DNA from: Hyphomicrobiaceae bacterium UBA4460
GTDB lineage: Bacteria; Pseudomonadota; Alphaproteobacteria; Rhizobiales; Methyloligellaceae
Assembly: GCA_002390155.1 (NCBI GenBank)
Contig: DGOS01000060.1
Coordinates: 1-7,537, forward strand
Reading direction: 5' to 3'
DNA: 7,537 nucleotides
Shown here: one piece after another, positions 1-6,630 of the stretch
How the letters are laid out: the number at the start of each line of letters is the position of its first letter
How positions within the stretch are numbered: the first letter of the stretch is position 1
Notes under the pieces: model-generated
The model's input: the letters and a program-made list of their open reading frames with translations, nothing else
The model's database searches: none
Told to the model about the DNA's origin: nothing
Translations under genes and position numbers: made by a program

Positions 1-303
<303 letters not shown>

Positions 304-329
304 GGCCGGCGGGCGGGCGCTTTGTCTCA

Positions 330-342
330 CGGGGCTGCCCCG
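330..342 (-). terminator. Short GC hairpin after the membrane fusion protein gene (weak terminator candidate)
   Basis: CGGGG and CCCCG form a 5-base stem with a 3-base loop, 9 bases beyond the TAG stop of the membrane fusion protein gene. A nearby GGGCG/CGCCC pairing could extend the structure. There is no run of T after the stem on the minus strand, so it does not meet the usual picture of an intrinsic terminator. Exporter transcripts may therefore read on into ahcY. Confidence 0.2.
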
Positions 343-351
343 CCCAGAATG

Positions 352-1548
352 CTAGCGGGGCACGACCCGAACGCCCGGCGCGATGCTGTCGCTCGGGTAG
401 ACGATGACCTGTTCCCCGGGCTCCAACCCTGCGCTCAGCGCCGCTACGCCGCCCGAGCGGCGCAACACCTCTACGGGGCGAAGCTCCGCGCGGCCGTCAC
501 GGACCACGTAGGTGTTCCATTCCTTGCCCTGCCGGAACAGAGCGCCCGACGGCACGATCAGCGCATCGTCGATGGCGAGGACCTCGATGCGTGCGTCGAT
601 CTGGTAGGCATCGCCCAGGTCCAGCCACTCCTTGCGCGGCGAGACAATGTCGATGATGACGTTCGCGCGCTGCTCCTCGACACCGAGCGTGGAGATCTTG
701 GTGAAACCGCCGGGCTCCACCGTGCGCACCTGGCCCTCGAGCGGCTTCGGACCGCCCCAATGCTCGATGATGACGCGATCGCCTTTCTCGATCTCGACCG
801 CATCGGTGCTGAGCACGTCGACGACGATCTCCAGATTGCAGCAGTCACCAATCTCCACCAACGGCGTCCCGGGCTGAACGATTGTCTCGCTTTCCTGCAG
901 GACGCGAATGATCTCGCCGGCGACGGGCGCGACCACCTCGAAAGACTCAGGCGGCGTGCCGGTGCTCCGGTCGTAGAGCGCAAGGAGCGCCTTGGCCTGT
1001 TCGACCGCGTGCTGGGCGGCATGATACTGGAAGTTCGCAGCGCTGACGTCACGATCGGCGACATGGTGTGCGAGTTCCGCCTGCTCTACCGCCTTGACCG
1101 TGGAAACGCCACGCTCCAGAAGCGCGCGGGCGCGGCTTAGATCGCGGTCGGCCTGATTCAAGACGACATTGGCGCGCTCCATCGTGGCTTTGGCACGGTC
1201 CAGTGCCGCCTCCGCGGCACCGAGCCGCTCCTCGGCTTCCCGGCGCGCGCGCGGGTCGAGGAAGGGTGCGGGCGAGGGCAGAATGGACGCGATCACGTCG
1301 CCGGCCTTCACATGGTCTCCGGCGTCGAGTTCCACGCGCGTCGTTCGTCCGGCAAGAGGCGAGGCGACCACAAAGCGTTCGCGCACTCTCGTCTTGCCGT
1401 CTTCGTCCACGGTCGCGACGAAGGTTCCGCGCGTGGCGCTCGCGGTCTCGACTGGGATCGGATTGGGCCAGAACGACCAGATCACGGCCCCGACGATGCA
1501 CACGGCGAGGAGCGCCACCACGATGCGGCTTGGAGACACTTTCGCCAT
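352..1548 (-). CDS. HlyD/MacA-type periplasmic membrane fusion (adaptor) protein of the ABC exporter
   Basis: This 398-residue adaptor is predicted to sit in the inner membrane by one N-terminal helix (about 8-27, VSPSRIVVALLAVCIVGAVI region) and extend into the periplasm, where such proteins join the ABC permease to an outer-membrane channel. The order is typical: first lipoyl half (about 60-90, SPLAGRTTRVELDAGDHVKAGDVI), an Ala/Glu/Arg-rich coiled-coil hairpin (about 98-190), second lipoyl half (about 203-235, VVAPVAGEIIRVLQES), beta-barrel (about 238-320) and a C-terminal membrane-proximal domain. I chose the ATG at 1548-1546, whose A is the last base of the permease TGA (TGATG). A GTG one codon earlier (1551) is an alternative. 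GAGAGAG just upstream can serve as the ribosome binding site. The Cys-Cys pair at about 236-237 in a predicted periplasmic domain is unusual. The family is clear but the substrate is unknown. No TolC-like partner gene is in the window. Confidence 0.88.
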   Translation of the reverse strand: MAKVSPSRIVVALLAVCIVGAVIWSFWPNPIPVETASATRGTFVATVDEDGKTRVRERFVVASPLAGRTTRVELDAGDHVKAGDVIASILPSPAPFLDPRARREAEERLGAAEAALDRAKATMERANVVLNQADRDLSRARALLERGVSTVKAVEQAELAHHVADRDVSAANFQYHAAQHAVEQAKALLALYDRSTGTPPESFEVVAPVAGEIIRVLQESETIVQPGTPLVEIGDCCNLEIVVDVLSTDAVEIEKGDRVIIEHWGGPKPLEGQVRTVEPGGFTKISTLGVEEQRANVIIDIVSPRKEWLDLGDAYQIDARIEVLAIDDALIVPSGALFRQGKEWNTYVVRDGRAELRPVEVLRRSGGVAALSAGLEPGEQVIVYPSDSIAPGVRVVPR

Positions 1549-3902
1549 CACTCTCTCGTTTTCAAAACGGCGACGAGATCGAGGGTATAGACCTGTCGCC
1601 GCAGTATGTACGTACTCACAAGGCCTGTCAGAAGTACGATCAGGGTCGCCGCAGCGAAGGTGCGCGGCTCGATCACGGCAGGAATCTGGAAGCTCTCATT
1701 GGAGTGGAAATGCGCGATTAAGTCGACGATGTACTGAGACAACACCAATCCAATGGGAATGCCAATGGCGATCACGATCATGAACTCGGTAAAGAGCAGG
1801 CGGGCGACCTCCGCCCGGGTGAATCCTAGAACGCGCAAGCTGGCCAACTCCCGTGCTCGTTCGTAATAGCGGATACGGGCACTATTGTAGACGACGCCAA
1901 CGGCGATGATGACGGCAAATCCGGTGAGGATGGCGCCGCTCACCAGCACGAGGCCCGCGATCTTGTCGAAGAACATGGCGATCGAATACGCCTTCATGCT
2001 GGCCGATTCGATGATAGGCAACGATTTGAACCGCTCGGAGACGGGTCCGATGGCGGACGGCTCTATATAGAGCGCGGCTGCCGAGACCACATCGCCTTCG
2101 CCCGTGAGTTTGTTCAGGGCGCCGATCTCCATATAGGACGACATGCCGAGCATCTCTTCGACGGTCGAAGCGACCGGCACGTCAACTTTGCGGCGCTCGC
2201 CTTCCATTACCTCAACGGTGATGACCTGGCCCAATGTCACGCCAAGGCGCTCGGCGAGGCGTTTGGAGAGCGTGATGCCATCCGGTGCCGGCTCGATCGG
2301 ACGTAGGTCGAGATCGCGCGGCACCCGCAACTCGCCGCCCTCATGCAGTCCGATGATTGAGGTGAGGTAGGTCCGCTGCCCTGCGCGCAAGCGCACCGGC
2401 ACGTAGCGCTGCCCCTCCACCTTCATGATCCCGCGCTCGCGCCTCAGATCGTTGATGATGTCGGCATCGACTGGCTGCGGAAAGGTTACGGTCGCATTGC
2501 CGCGCTCGATCAGGTTGAACTGGACGTCCATCATGTAGTCGACGGAGTCGCGCCAGAAGAGCCCGAGCACGACCATCGGCACTGCGAAGGCAATGCCGAG
2601 TGTGGTGAGGGCGGTTTGCAGCGGTCGGCCGCCGATATGACGGAGGATCATCTTGGCGCGCGGCGACCCGTTGGGCGCCAAAAAGTCGAGCAGGCCGCGA
2701 CGAAACTTGATCGGCGCTTCCGGCCGCATCGCCACGGCCGGCTTCAGCGCCACGACGCTGCGCACGGCCGTCAAGATGCCGAGCGATGCTGCCGCGAGGC
2801 TGATAGCGATGCCAACCACCACAGACCAGCCAGTGATCTCGAAATCGAGCGCCGGAAAGCGAAAGAAGGTTCGATAGCTCAAAATCATCGCATGACCGAA
2901 CAAATATCCGCCAGCTAGCCCGAGAACCGAGCCGATGGTGACGATGACGACGACAAGCTTGAAGTAGTGAAGACCCAACGGCAGCGTTGGGTAGCCAAGC
3001 GCCTTTAGCGTCGCGATTTGCTCGCGCTGTGCCAATACGAGCCGGCTGAGCGCGATATTCACGAGGAAGGCAGCGACCCCGAAGAAGATGAACGGCACCG
3101 TGATCGACATGACCTTTTGCTGGTTGAGCTCATCCTCCACGAAGCGATGCGAAGGTTGGTCGCGCCGCCCAATGGCGCCAACCGAGCCGTAGGGCTCCAG
3201 CACCCGATCCAGGTCCTCGATCACGCGTGACGCATCGGCACCGGGCGCGAGCCGGATGACGGCATCGTTGAAGGCACCCTCCATGTCGAACGCACCTTCC
3301 GCCGCTTCGCGGTCGATCCAGGCCACGGCAAAGAATCTGTCGTCGGGAATGTGGAGCCCTGGCCGTAAGGTCTGAACATATTCAGGCGAAAGCCCAATGC
3401 CGGTGATGCGGAAATCCTCCAGGCGTCCGTTGAGAATGGCGCGCAGCTTGCTGCCGAGCTCGACCTTGTTTGCCTCGGCGAATGCTCCCGCGATGGCGAC
3501 TTCGTCCGTTGAGCCAGGCGTCGGTGCCGAACCCTTACGCAGATGGAGTCGCGATAATTCACCATGCTTGTCGCTGAGCGAGATCATGCGCGCAGAAACC
3601 GGGAGCCGCGAGCCGGGCCAGTCGACGATCACGTCTTTGACGATACGCGGCTCAATCGTCGCCACGCCGGGTATCGCCTCAAGCCGCGGCACGATGGAAA
3701 GCGGCGCGCGCTTCACCGTGACGAAAACGTCCGGAAAGCGAGATTGGTCGTAGAAGCGGTTTTGCGCGGCTTGCAGGGAGTAGAAGGTCGAGATCGCCGC
3801 AACGAACACCGCCACGCCCGCGGCAACCACCAGGGAGATGGTCAACACCTGCCACCGCATGGAGACAAGCTCGCGGACGAGCTTGGTGTCGAGCGGGCTC
3901 AC
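1548..3902 (-). CDS. ABC exporter permease with two FtsX domains (MacB/YbbP-like)
   Basis: This 784-residue inner-membrane permease is built from two similar halves. Eight hydrophobic segments are visible at about 18-42, 264-288, 314-338, 357-381, 428-450, 650-672, 703-726 and 748-767. Each half therefore has one helix, a long periplasmic domain of the MacB core type (about 43-262 and 451-648) and a three-helix FtsX domain. The short cytoplasmic stretches [11 protein letters not shown] (293-303) and [11 protein letters not shown] (684-694) are the conserved FtsX segments expected to contact the ATPase. The duplicated layout resembles YbbP of the E. coli YbbA-YbbP exporter rather than single-FtsX MacB, LolC or LolE. 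The start is a GTG at 3902-3900 that overlaps the ATPase stop codon by four bases (GTGA), so translation is probably coupled. Such type VII ABC systems do mechanical work on periplasmic or membrane substrates such as lipids, peptides and toxins. The substrate here cannot be told. Confidence 0.9.
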   Translation of the reverse strand: MSPLDTKLVRELVSMRWQVLTISLVVAAGVAVFVAAISTFYSLQAAQNRFYDQSRFPDVFVTVKRAPLSIVPRLEAIPGVATIEPRIVKDVIVDWPGSRLPVSARMISLSDKHGELSRLHLRKGSAPTPGSTDEVAIAGAFAEANKVELGSKLRAILNGRLEDFRITGIGLSPEYVQTLRPGLHIPDDRFFAVAWIDREAAEGAFDMEGAFNDAVIRLAPGADASRVIEDLDRVLEPYGSVGAIGRRDQPSHRFVEDELNQQKVMSITVPFIFFGVAAFLVNIALSRLVLAQREQIATLKALGYPTLPLGLHYFKLVVVIVTIGSVLGLAGGYLFGHAMILSYRTFFRFPALDFEITGWSVVVGIAISLAAASLGILTAVRSVVALKPAVAMRPEAPIKFRRGLLDFLAPNGSPRAKMILRHIGGRPLQTALTTLGIAFAVPMVVLGLFWRDSVDYMMDVQFNLIERGNATVTFPQPVDADIINDLRRERGIMKVEGQRYVPVRLRAGQRTYLTSIIGLHEGGELRVPRDLDLRPIEPAPDGITLSKRLAERLGVTLGQVITVEVMEGERRKVDVPVASTVEEMLGMSSYMEIGALNKLTGEGDVVSAAALYIEPSAIGPVSERFKSLPIIESASMKAYSIAMFFDKIAGLVLVSGAILTGFAVIIAVGVVYNSARIRYYERARELASLRVLGFTRAEVARLLFTEFMIVIAIGIPIGLVLSQYIVDLIAHFHSNESFQIPAVIEPRTFAAATLIVLLTGLVSTYILRRQVYTLDLVAVLKTRE

Positions 3903-4669
3903 CAGTGGATATCCTCGGCCGAGAGGCGGTGGGGGTTGCGCTCGATGCGCGCGATGCTGCCGCCGGCAAGGTGCAGCACCCGGTCCGCCATGCCGGCGAT
4001 CGCGCTGTTATGGGTGATAACCACCGTGGTAGTGCCGAGCTCGGCGTTGGCGCGTGCGATGGCCGACAACACGAGCCGCCCCGTGTCGTAGTCGAGAGCG
4101 CCGGTCGGCTCATCGCAAAGGAGGACGTCAGGCGCTTTGACGATCGCACGTGCCACGGCGACACGCTGCTGCTCACCGCCTGACAGCTGCGAGGGGAAAT
4201 GGTCGAGCCGATCCGACAGGCCAACAAGGTCGAGCGCCTCGCGCGGGTCCAGGGGGTCCTCGGCGATCTCGCTGACGAGTGTCACGTTCTCCAGCGCCGT
4301 GAGACTGGGGATCAGATTGAAGAACTGAAAGACGAACCCAACATGGTCGCGCCGATACTGTGTCAGCTGGGCCTCGTCTGAGGCCACCAGATCATGATCG
4401 CGCCAATTGGCCTTGCCGGCGGTCGGAGAGTCCAGGCCGCCGAGGATGTTGAGCAAGGTCGATTTGCCCGATCCTGACGGCCCAAGCAGCACGACGAACT
4501 CGCTTGCATAGATATCGAGATCGACATCGTTCAGCGCCTGAACCTCCACCTCGCCGACGACATAGACCTTCGATAGGCCGCGGGCGGTAAAGACGGTCTC
4601 GGCGTCGCTATGGTCCGGCGAGGCTTGCAAGCGTTGAGGATACTCCTGCGCCGGCGGTCCGTCAGCCAC
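3899..4669 (-). CDS. ABC exporter ATP-binding protein (MacB/LolD/YbbA family)
   Basis: This 256-residue cytoplasmic ATPase drives the permease encoded immediately downstream. All nucleotide-binding elements are intact: Walker [10 protein letters not shown] (63-71), Q-loop Gln115 in [19 protein letters not shown], signature LSGGEQQR (162-169), Walker [13 protein letters not shown] (182-193) with catalytic Glu187, and H-loop His220 in VVITHN. The [16 protein letters not shown] and DEPTGALD wording is typical of the LolD/MacB/YbbA branch. The GTG at 4669-4667 is the first possible start after an in-frame TAG (4678-4676). Only a weak GAAG lies about nine bases upstream. About 25 polar residues precede the first strand ([11 protein letters not shown]), a longer N-terminus than usual, and an in-frame TTG at codon 14 is a less likely alternative start. 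This is the first gene of the three-gene operon, and its promoter must lie in the 89-base spacer shared with the divergent b561 gene. Confidence 0.93.
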   Translation of the reverse strand: MADGPPAQEYPQRLQASPDHSDAETVFTARGLSKVYVVGEVEVQALNDVDLDIYASEFVVLLGPSGSGKSTLLNILGGLDSPTAGKANWRDHDLVASDEAQLTQYRRDHVGFVFQFFNLIPSLTALENVTLVSEIAEDPLDPREALDLVGLSDRLDHFPSQLSGGEQQRVAVARAIVKAPDVLLCDEPTGALDYDTGRLVLSAIARANAELGTTTVVITHNSAIAGMADRVLHLAGGSIARIERNPHRLSAEDIHW

Positions 4670-4712
4670 GGTTGGCTACTTCAAAGACGATTGGTGAATG
4701 AGGCATGCCCCA

Positions 4713-4730
4713 CCTTGATACTACTCAAGG
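4713..4730. promoter_or_regulatory. Inverted repeat in the divergent spacer, candidate shared operator
   Basis: CCTTGA (4713-4718) and TCAAGG (4725-4730) are exact reverse complements around the 6-base centre TACTAC. The site lies near the middle of the 89-base spacer (4670-4758) between the exporter ATPase and the b561 gene. Its 18-base size and TTGA/TCAA arms resemble binding sites of dimeric regulators such as the MerR family, which often act on divergent promoters. TTGATA (4715-4720) on the plus strand and TTGAGT (4728-4723) on the minus strand could be -35 boxes, but I find no convincing -10 at normal spacing in either direction. The 8-base palindrome GGCATGCC lies next to it at 4702-4709. 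The regulator is unknown and the assignment is inference. Confidence 0.4.
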
Positions 4731-4758
4731 CGCGCGGCAATGGCGCGAGTAGTAAACC

Positions 4759-5334
4759 ATGATGAGAGAGGCTGTTCGTCATTCGCCGGCTGCGAAGGTC
4801 ATGGTCTGGGATCCCTTCGTGCGGGCTTTCCACTGGGCCTTGGTCGTGGGCTTCACCGTCGCCTATCTCGTCGAGGAGCCGCACATCGTGCATGTGTGGG
4901 CAGGCTATTTCGTTGCCGGTCTGATCGTCGCCCGCGTCGTCTGGGGCTTTGTCGGCTCCAAGCACGCGCGGTTCTCGGACTTCATCTATCGGCCCTCCAC
5001 CGTGATCGGCTATCTCCGCGACCTCGTCCGGATGCGCGGCAAGCGCTATCTCGGTCATACGCCAGCGGGCGGCTACATGGTGATCCTTCTGCTGGTCATG
5101 CTTGCGGCGACTGGCATTGCCGGTCTCATCGTCTATGGCGGCGAGGAGCAGGCTGGGCCACTGGCAGGTATGGTCTCTGAGGCGACGGCCGAGCAATTCG
5201 AAGAAGTGCACGAAGTCCTCGCCAACATCACCTTGGCCGTCGTGCTCATCCATATCGGCGCAGTGCTCTTCGCAAGCCACGTGCATAAGGAGAATTTGCC
5301 GCGCGCCATGGTGACCGGCAAGAAGCGCCGCTGA
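4759..5334 (+). CDS. Cytochrome b561-family membrane protein (Ni-hydrogenase cytochrome b type)
   Basis: This 191-residue integral membrane protein probably binds heme b and passes electrons between membrane quinol and a partner protein. Four hydrophobic segments are visible at about 23-38, 45-66, 104-126 and 152-173. Candidate heme-ligating histidines lie on or near them: His25 in VWDPFVRAFHW, His42/His45 in PHIVHVWAGY, His151 in EEVHEVLAN and His165 in LIHIGAV. The opening VWDPFVRAFHW and the GHTPAGG motif (99-105) before the third helix are hallmarks of the bacterial family that includes YceJ and the b subunit of Ni-hydrogenases. The start is uncertain because ATG ATG at 4759-4764 lacks a strong ribosome binding site, but the family usually begins just before K-V-x-V-W-D-P, so a start upstream of residue 13 is needed. 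It is the only plus-strand gene here. No cytochrome c, hydrogenase or other redox partner is in the window, so its role is open. Confidence 0.87.
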   Translation: MMREAVRHSPAAKVMVWDPFVRAFHWALVVGFTVAYLVEEPHIVHVWAGYFVAGLIVARVVWGFVGSKHARFSDFIYRPSTVIGYLRDLVRMRGKRYLGHTPAGGYMVILLLVMLAATGIAGLIVYGGEEQAGPLAGMVSEATAEQFEEVHEVLANITLAVVLIHIGAVLFASHVHKENLPRAMVTGKKRR

Positions 5335-5345
5335 GCCAGGCGCCG

Positions 5346-5657
5346 CTAGTCCTCTTCGCCAAAGCCGTCCTCGACCAGCGCCACCAGCGCATCGATAGCG
5401 GGCTTGGCGTCCGCGCCATCCACTTCGATGTGGATCGAGTGGCCTTGGCCGGCGGCAAGCATCATCAGCCCCATGATCGAGGTGCCGCCCACCGTATGGC
5501 CTTCGCGGCTGACGCGGATATTTGCGTTGAACTCACCGGCGCACCGCACGAACTGCGCCGAGGCGCGCGCATGCAGACCCTTCTTGTTGGGGATCATGAC
5601 CTCGGCGAAGAAGACACCCTTGTCCCGCTCGCCTGTGATGTGGGGTGTCTTCGTCAC
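5346..5657 (-). CDS. ptsH: HPr family phosphocarrier protein
   Basis: HPr is a small cytoplasmic protein that takes a phosphoryl group from enzyme I on a histidine and passes it to EIIA proteins. In this 103-residue form the active His29 lies in KKGLHARASAQFV. The regulatory serine is Ser60 in GGTSIMGLMML, which matches Ser46 of Gram-positive HPr, the target of HprK. Both sites are therefore kept, in agreement with hprK two genes upstream. The start is a GTG (5657-5655) seven bases after the TAG of the EIIA gene. This gives about 14 extra N-terminal residues compared with the usual 85-90 residue HPr, plus an acidic tail DGFGEED. The next Met codon, at residue 21, would remove the first beta strand. 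The gene is last in the chvG-hprK-EIIA-ptsH run and ends 11 bases from the convergent b561 gene. In alphaproteobacteria this HPr usually belongs to a regulatory rather than a sugar-importing PTS. Confidence 0.94.
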   Translation of the reverse strand: MTKTPHITGERDKGVFFAEVMIPNKKGLHARASAQFVRCAGEFNANIRVSREGHTVGGTSIMGLMMLAAGQGHSIHIEVDGADAKPAIDALVALVEDGFGEED

Positions 5658-5663
5658 CGGTAT

Positions 5664-6065
5664 CTAGTGCGCCGCCAGGATTTGGCTTGCGACGCTGATA
5701 TATTTGCGCCCCGCCTCTTGCGCCTGACCGATGGCCTCGTCGAGGCCGCACTCGCCGCGCACGGAGGCAAGCTTCACCAGCATGGGAAGATTGACGCCGG
5801 CGATCACCTCCACATTCGGGTGCTCCATCGCCGATATGGCAAGATTGGATGGAGAGCCTCCGAACATATCGGTCAGCACCACCACACCGTCACCGGAATC
5901 GACCTTGCCGAGCGCCGCCAGCATATCGGAGCGCCGTGCATCCAGGTCGTCGTCTGGACCGATGGAGATTGTCTCGACCTGCTCTTGCGGACCGACCACG
6001 TGTTCAAGCGCAGAGCGAAATTCGCCTGCAAGCTTGCCGTGAGTGACGATGACGACGCCGATCAT
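5664..6065 (-). CDS. ptsM: PTS mannose-type EIIA domain protein (regulatory EIIA)
   Basis: This is a 133-residue single-domain EIIA of the mannose/fructose family, expected to be cytoplasmic and to receive phosphate from HPr on His9 in VIVTHGKLAGEF. The second hallmark, LTDMFGGSPSN (64-74), and VNLPML (91-96) are intact. The length equals one complete EIIA-Man domain. No EIIB, EIIC or EIID gene is nearby, so it is unlikely to serve sugar import and more likely reports the phosphorylation state of the PTS. In Brucella and rhizobia the equivalent gene (ptsM or manX) is found between hprK and ptsH, as here. The ATG at 6065-6063 follows a GAGG about five bases upstream. A 91-base gap separates it from hprK. 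The symbol is assigned by position and family. Confidence 0.93.
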   Translation of the reverse strand: MIGVVIVTHGKLAGEFRSALEHVVGPQEQVETISIGPDDDLDARRSDMLAALGKVDSGDGVVVLTDMFGGSPSNLAISAMEHPNVEVIAGVNLPMLVKLASVRGECGLDEAIGQAQEAGRKYISVASQILAAH

Positions 6066-6156
6066 GCTACCTCATAAATGAATGCCGCCGGTTCAAGGGC
6101 CGCTATATTTGTCGGGAGTGAGACCGTGCGCAAGCCCGAACCCGCCTCTCGTAAAC

Positions 6157-6603
6157 CTATTGTTCCGGCGCCTGCAAGAGCGCCATGCGCAGCTTCAGGG
6201 GCGCGGAGGTCTCGAATGCCGACAACCTCAACGCCGCAATAGCAACGCCTGCAAGCAGCATTCGGTCCCATGGGTCGGGTGGCATGCGCGGCACGGTGTC
6301 GCTTGGTCCGAGATCGCAGACAAGCACCAAAGGCGCGGCCGCCACGAACGGCATCTCCGCGATCCCCAGCCCCCGGACCTCGATCAGTCCGGCGAGCGTC
6401 TCGGGCGCCGAGGCGAATGCCTGGCCGTCCTCGACGTCGATACACACCTGATCGTCGGCCACGAGGCGCGGGCGCAAATCGCCCTCTCCGGGCAATGCCA
6501 GAAACCGCAGCGCCAGGTCCGACTTGCCGGACCCAGACTCGCCGCGCAGCAGGGCGGCGCGCGGTCCGAGCGCCACGCAAGTGCCGTGGACGAGTTCGCG
6601 CAA
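6157..6603 (-). CDS. hprK: HPr kinase/phosphorylase, short alphaproteobacterial form
   Basis: HprK phosphorylates, and can dephosphorylate, the regulatory serine of HPr. This 148-residue protein holds only the catalytic domain. The roughly 130-residue N-terminal domain of Gram-positive HprK is absent, as is usual in alphaproteobacteria. Visible elements are His6 in LVHGTCVAL (the conserved His ahead of the P-loop), Walker A GESGSGKSD (21-29), the acidic pair Asp50-Asp51 in LVADDQV, and the HprK signature EVRGLGI (75-81). The start is a TTG (6603-6601), chosen because no ATG or GTG lies between it and the in-frame TAG that ends chvG at 6633-6631, and because a good GAGGAAA lies five bases upstream. 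The next Met codon comes after the P-loop. The substrate HPr (Ser60) is encoded two genes downstream. Identification is strong; the exact start is less certain. Confidence 0.92.
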   Translation of the reverse strand: MRELVHGTCVALGPRAALLRGESGSGKSDLALRFLALPGEGDLRPRLVADDQVCIDVEDGQAFASAPETLAGLIEVRGLGIAEMPFVAAAPLVLVCDLGPSDTVPRMPPDPWDRMLLAGVAIAALRLSAFETSAPLKLRMALLQAPEQ

Positions 6604-6608
6604 AAGAG

Positions 6609-6615
6609 TTTCCTC
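6609..6615 (-). promoter_or_regulatory. Ribosome binding site that fixes the hprK TTG start
   Basis: GAGGAAA on the minus strand (6615-6609) is a strong Shine-Dalgarno sequence five bases before TTG at 6603. It lies between the chvG stop and hprK. It supports a non-ATG start there and coupled translation after chvG termination 30 bases earlier. Confidence 0.6.
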
Positions 6616-6630
6616 GCTGTCCGATGATCC

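Noticed and set aside
4681..5286. A 201-codon open frame on the minus strand opposite the b561 gene
   Set aside because: The plus-strand frame encodes a full b561 protein with conserved motifs. The reverse frame is His/Asp-rich with no recognisable domain and would cover the divergent spacer.
5325..5347. 8-base direct repeat GCGCCGCT (5325-5332 and 5340-5347) at the b561/ptsH junction, possible insertion scar
   Set aside because: It is short, GC-rich, partly within coding sequence and has no matching copy at the ahcY side, so chance is the simpler explanation. A 5-base GCGCC/GGCGC hairpin in the same place has no T-run and is not a convincing terminator.
6066..6156. Possible promoter in the 91-base gap between hprK and the EIIA gene
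   Set aside because: A TATAGC-like box is present on the minus strand, but the best TTGCGC upstream box is 20 bases away and poor. Only the ribosome binding site of the EIIA gene is well supported in this gap.
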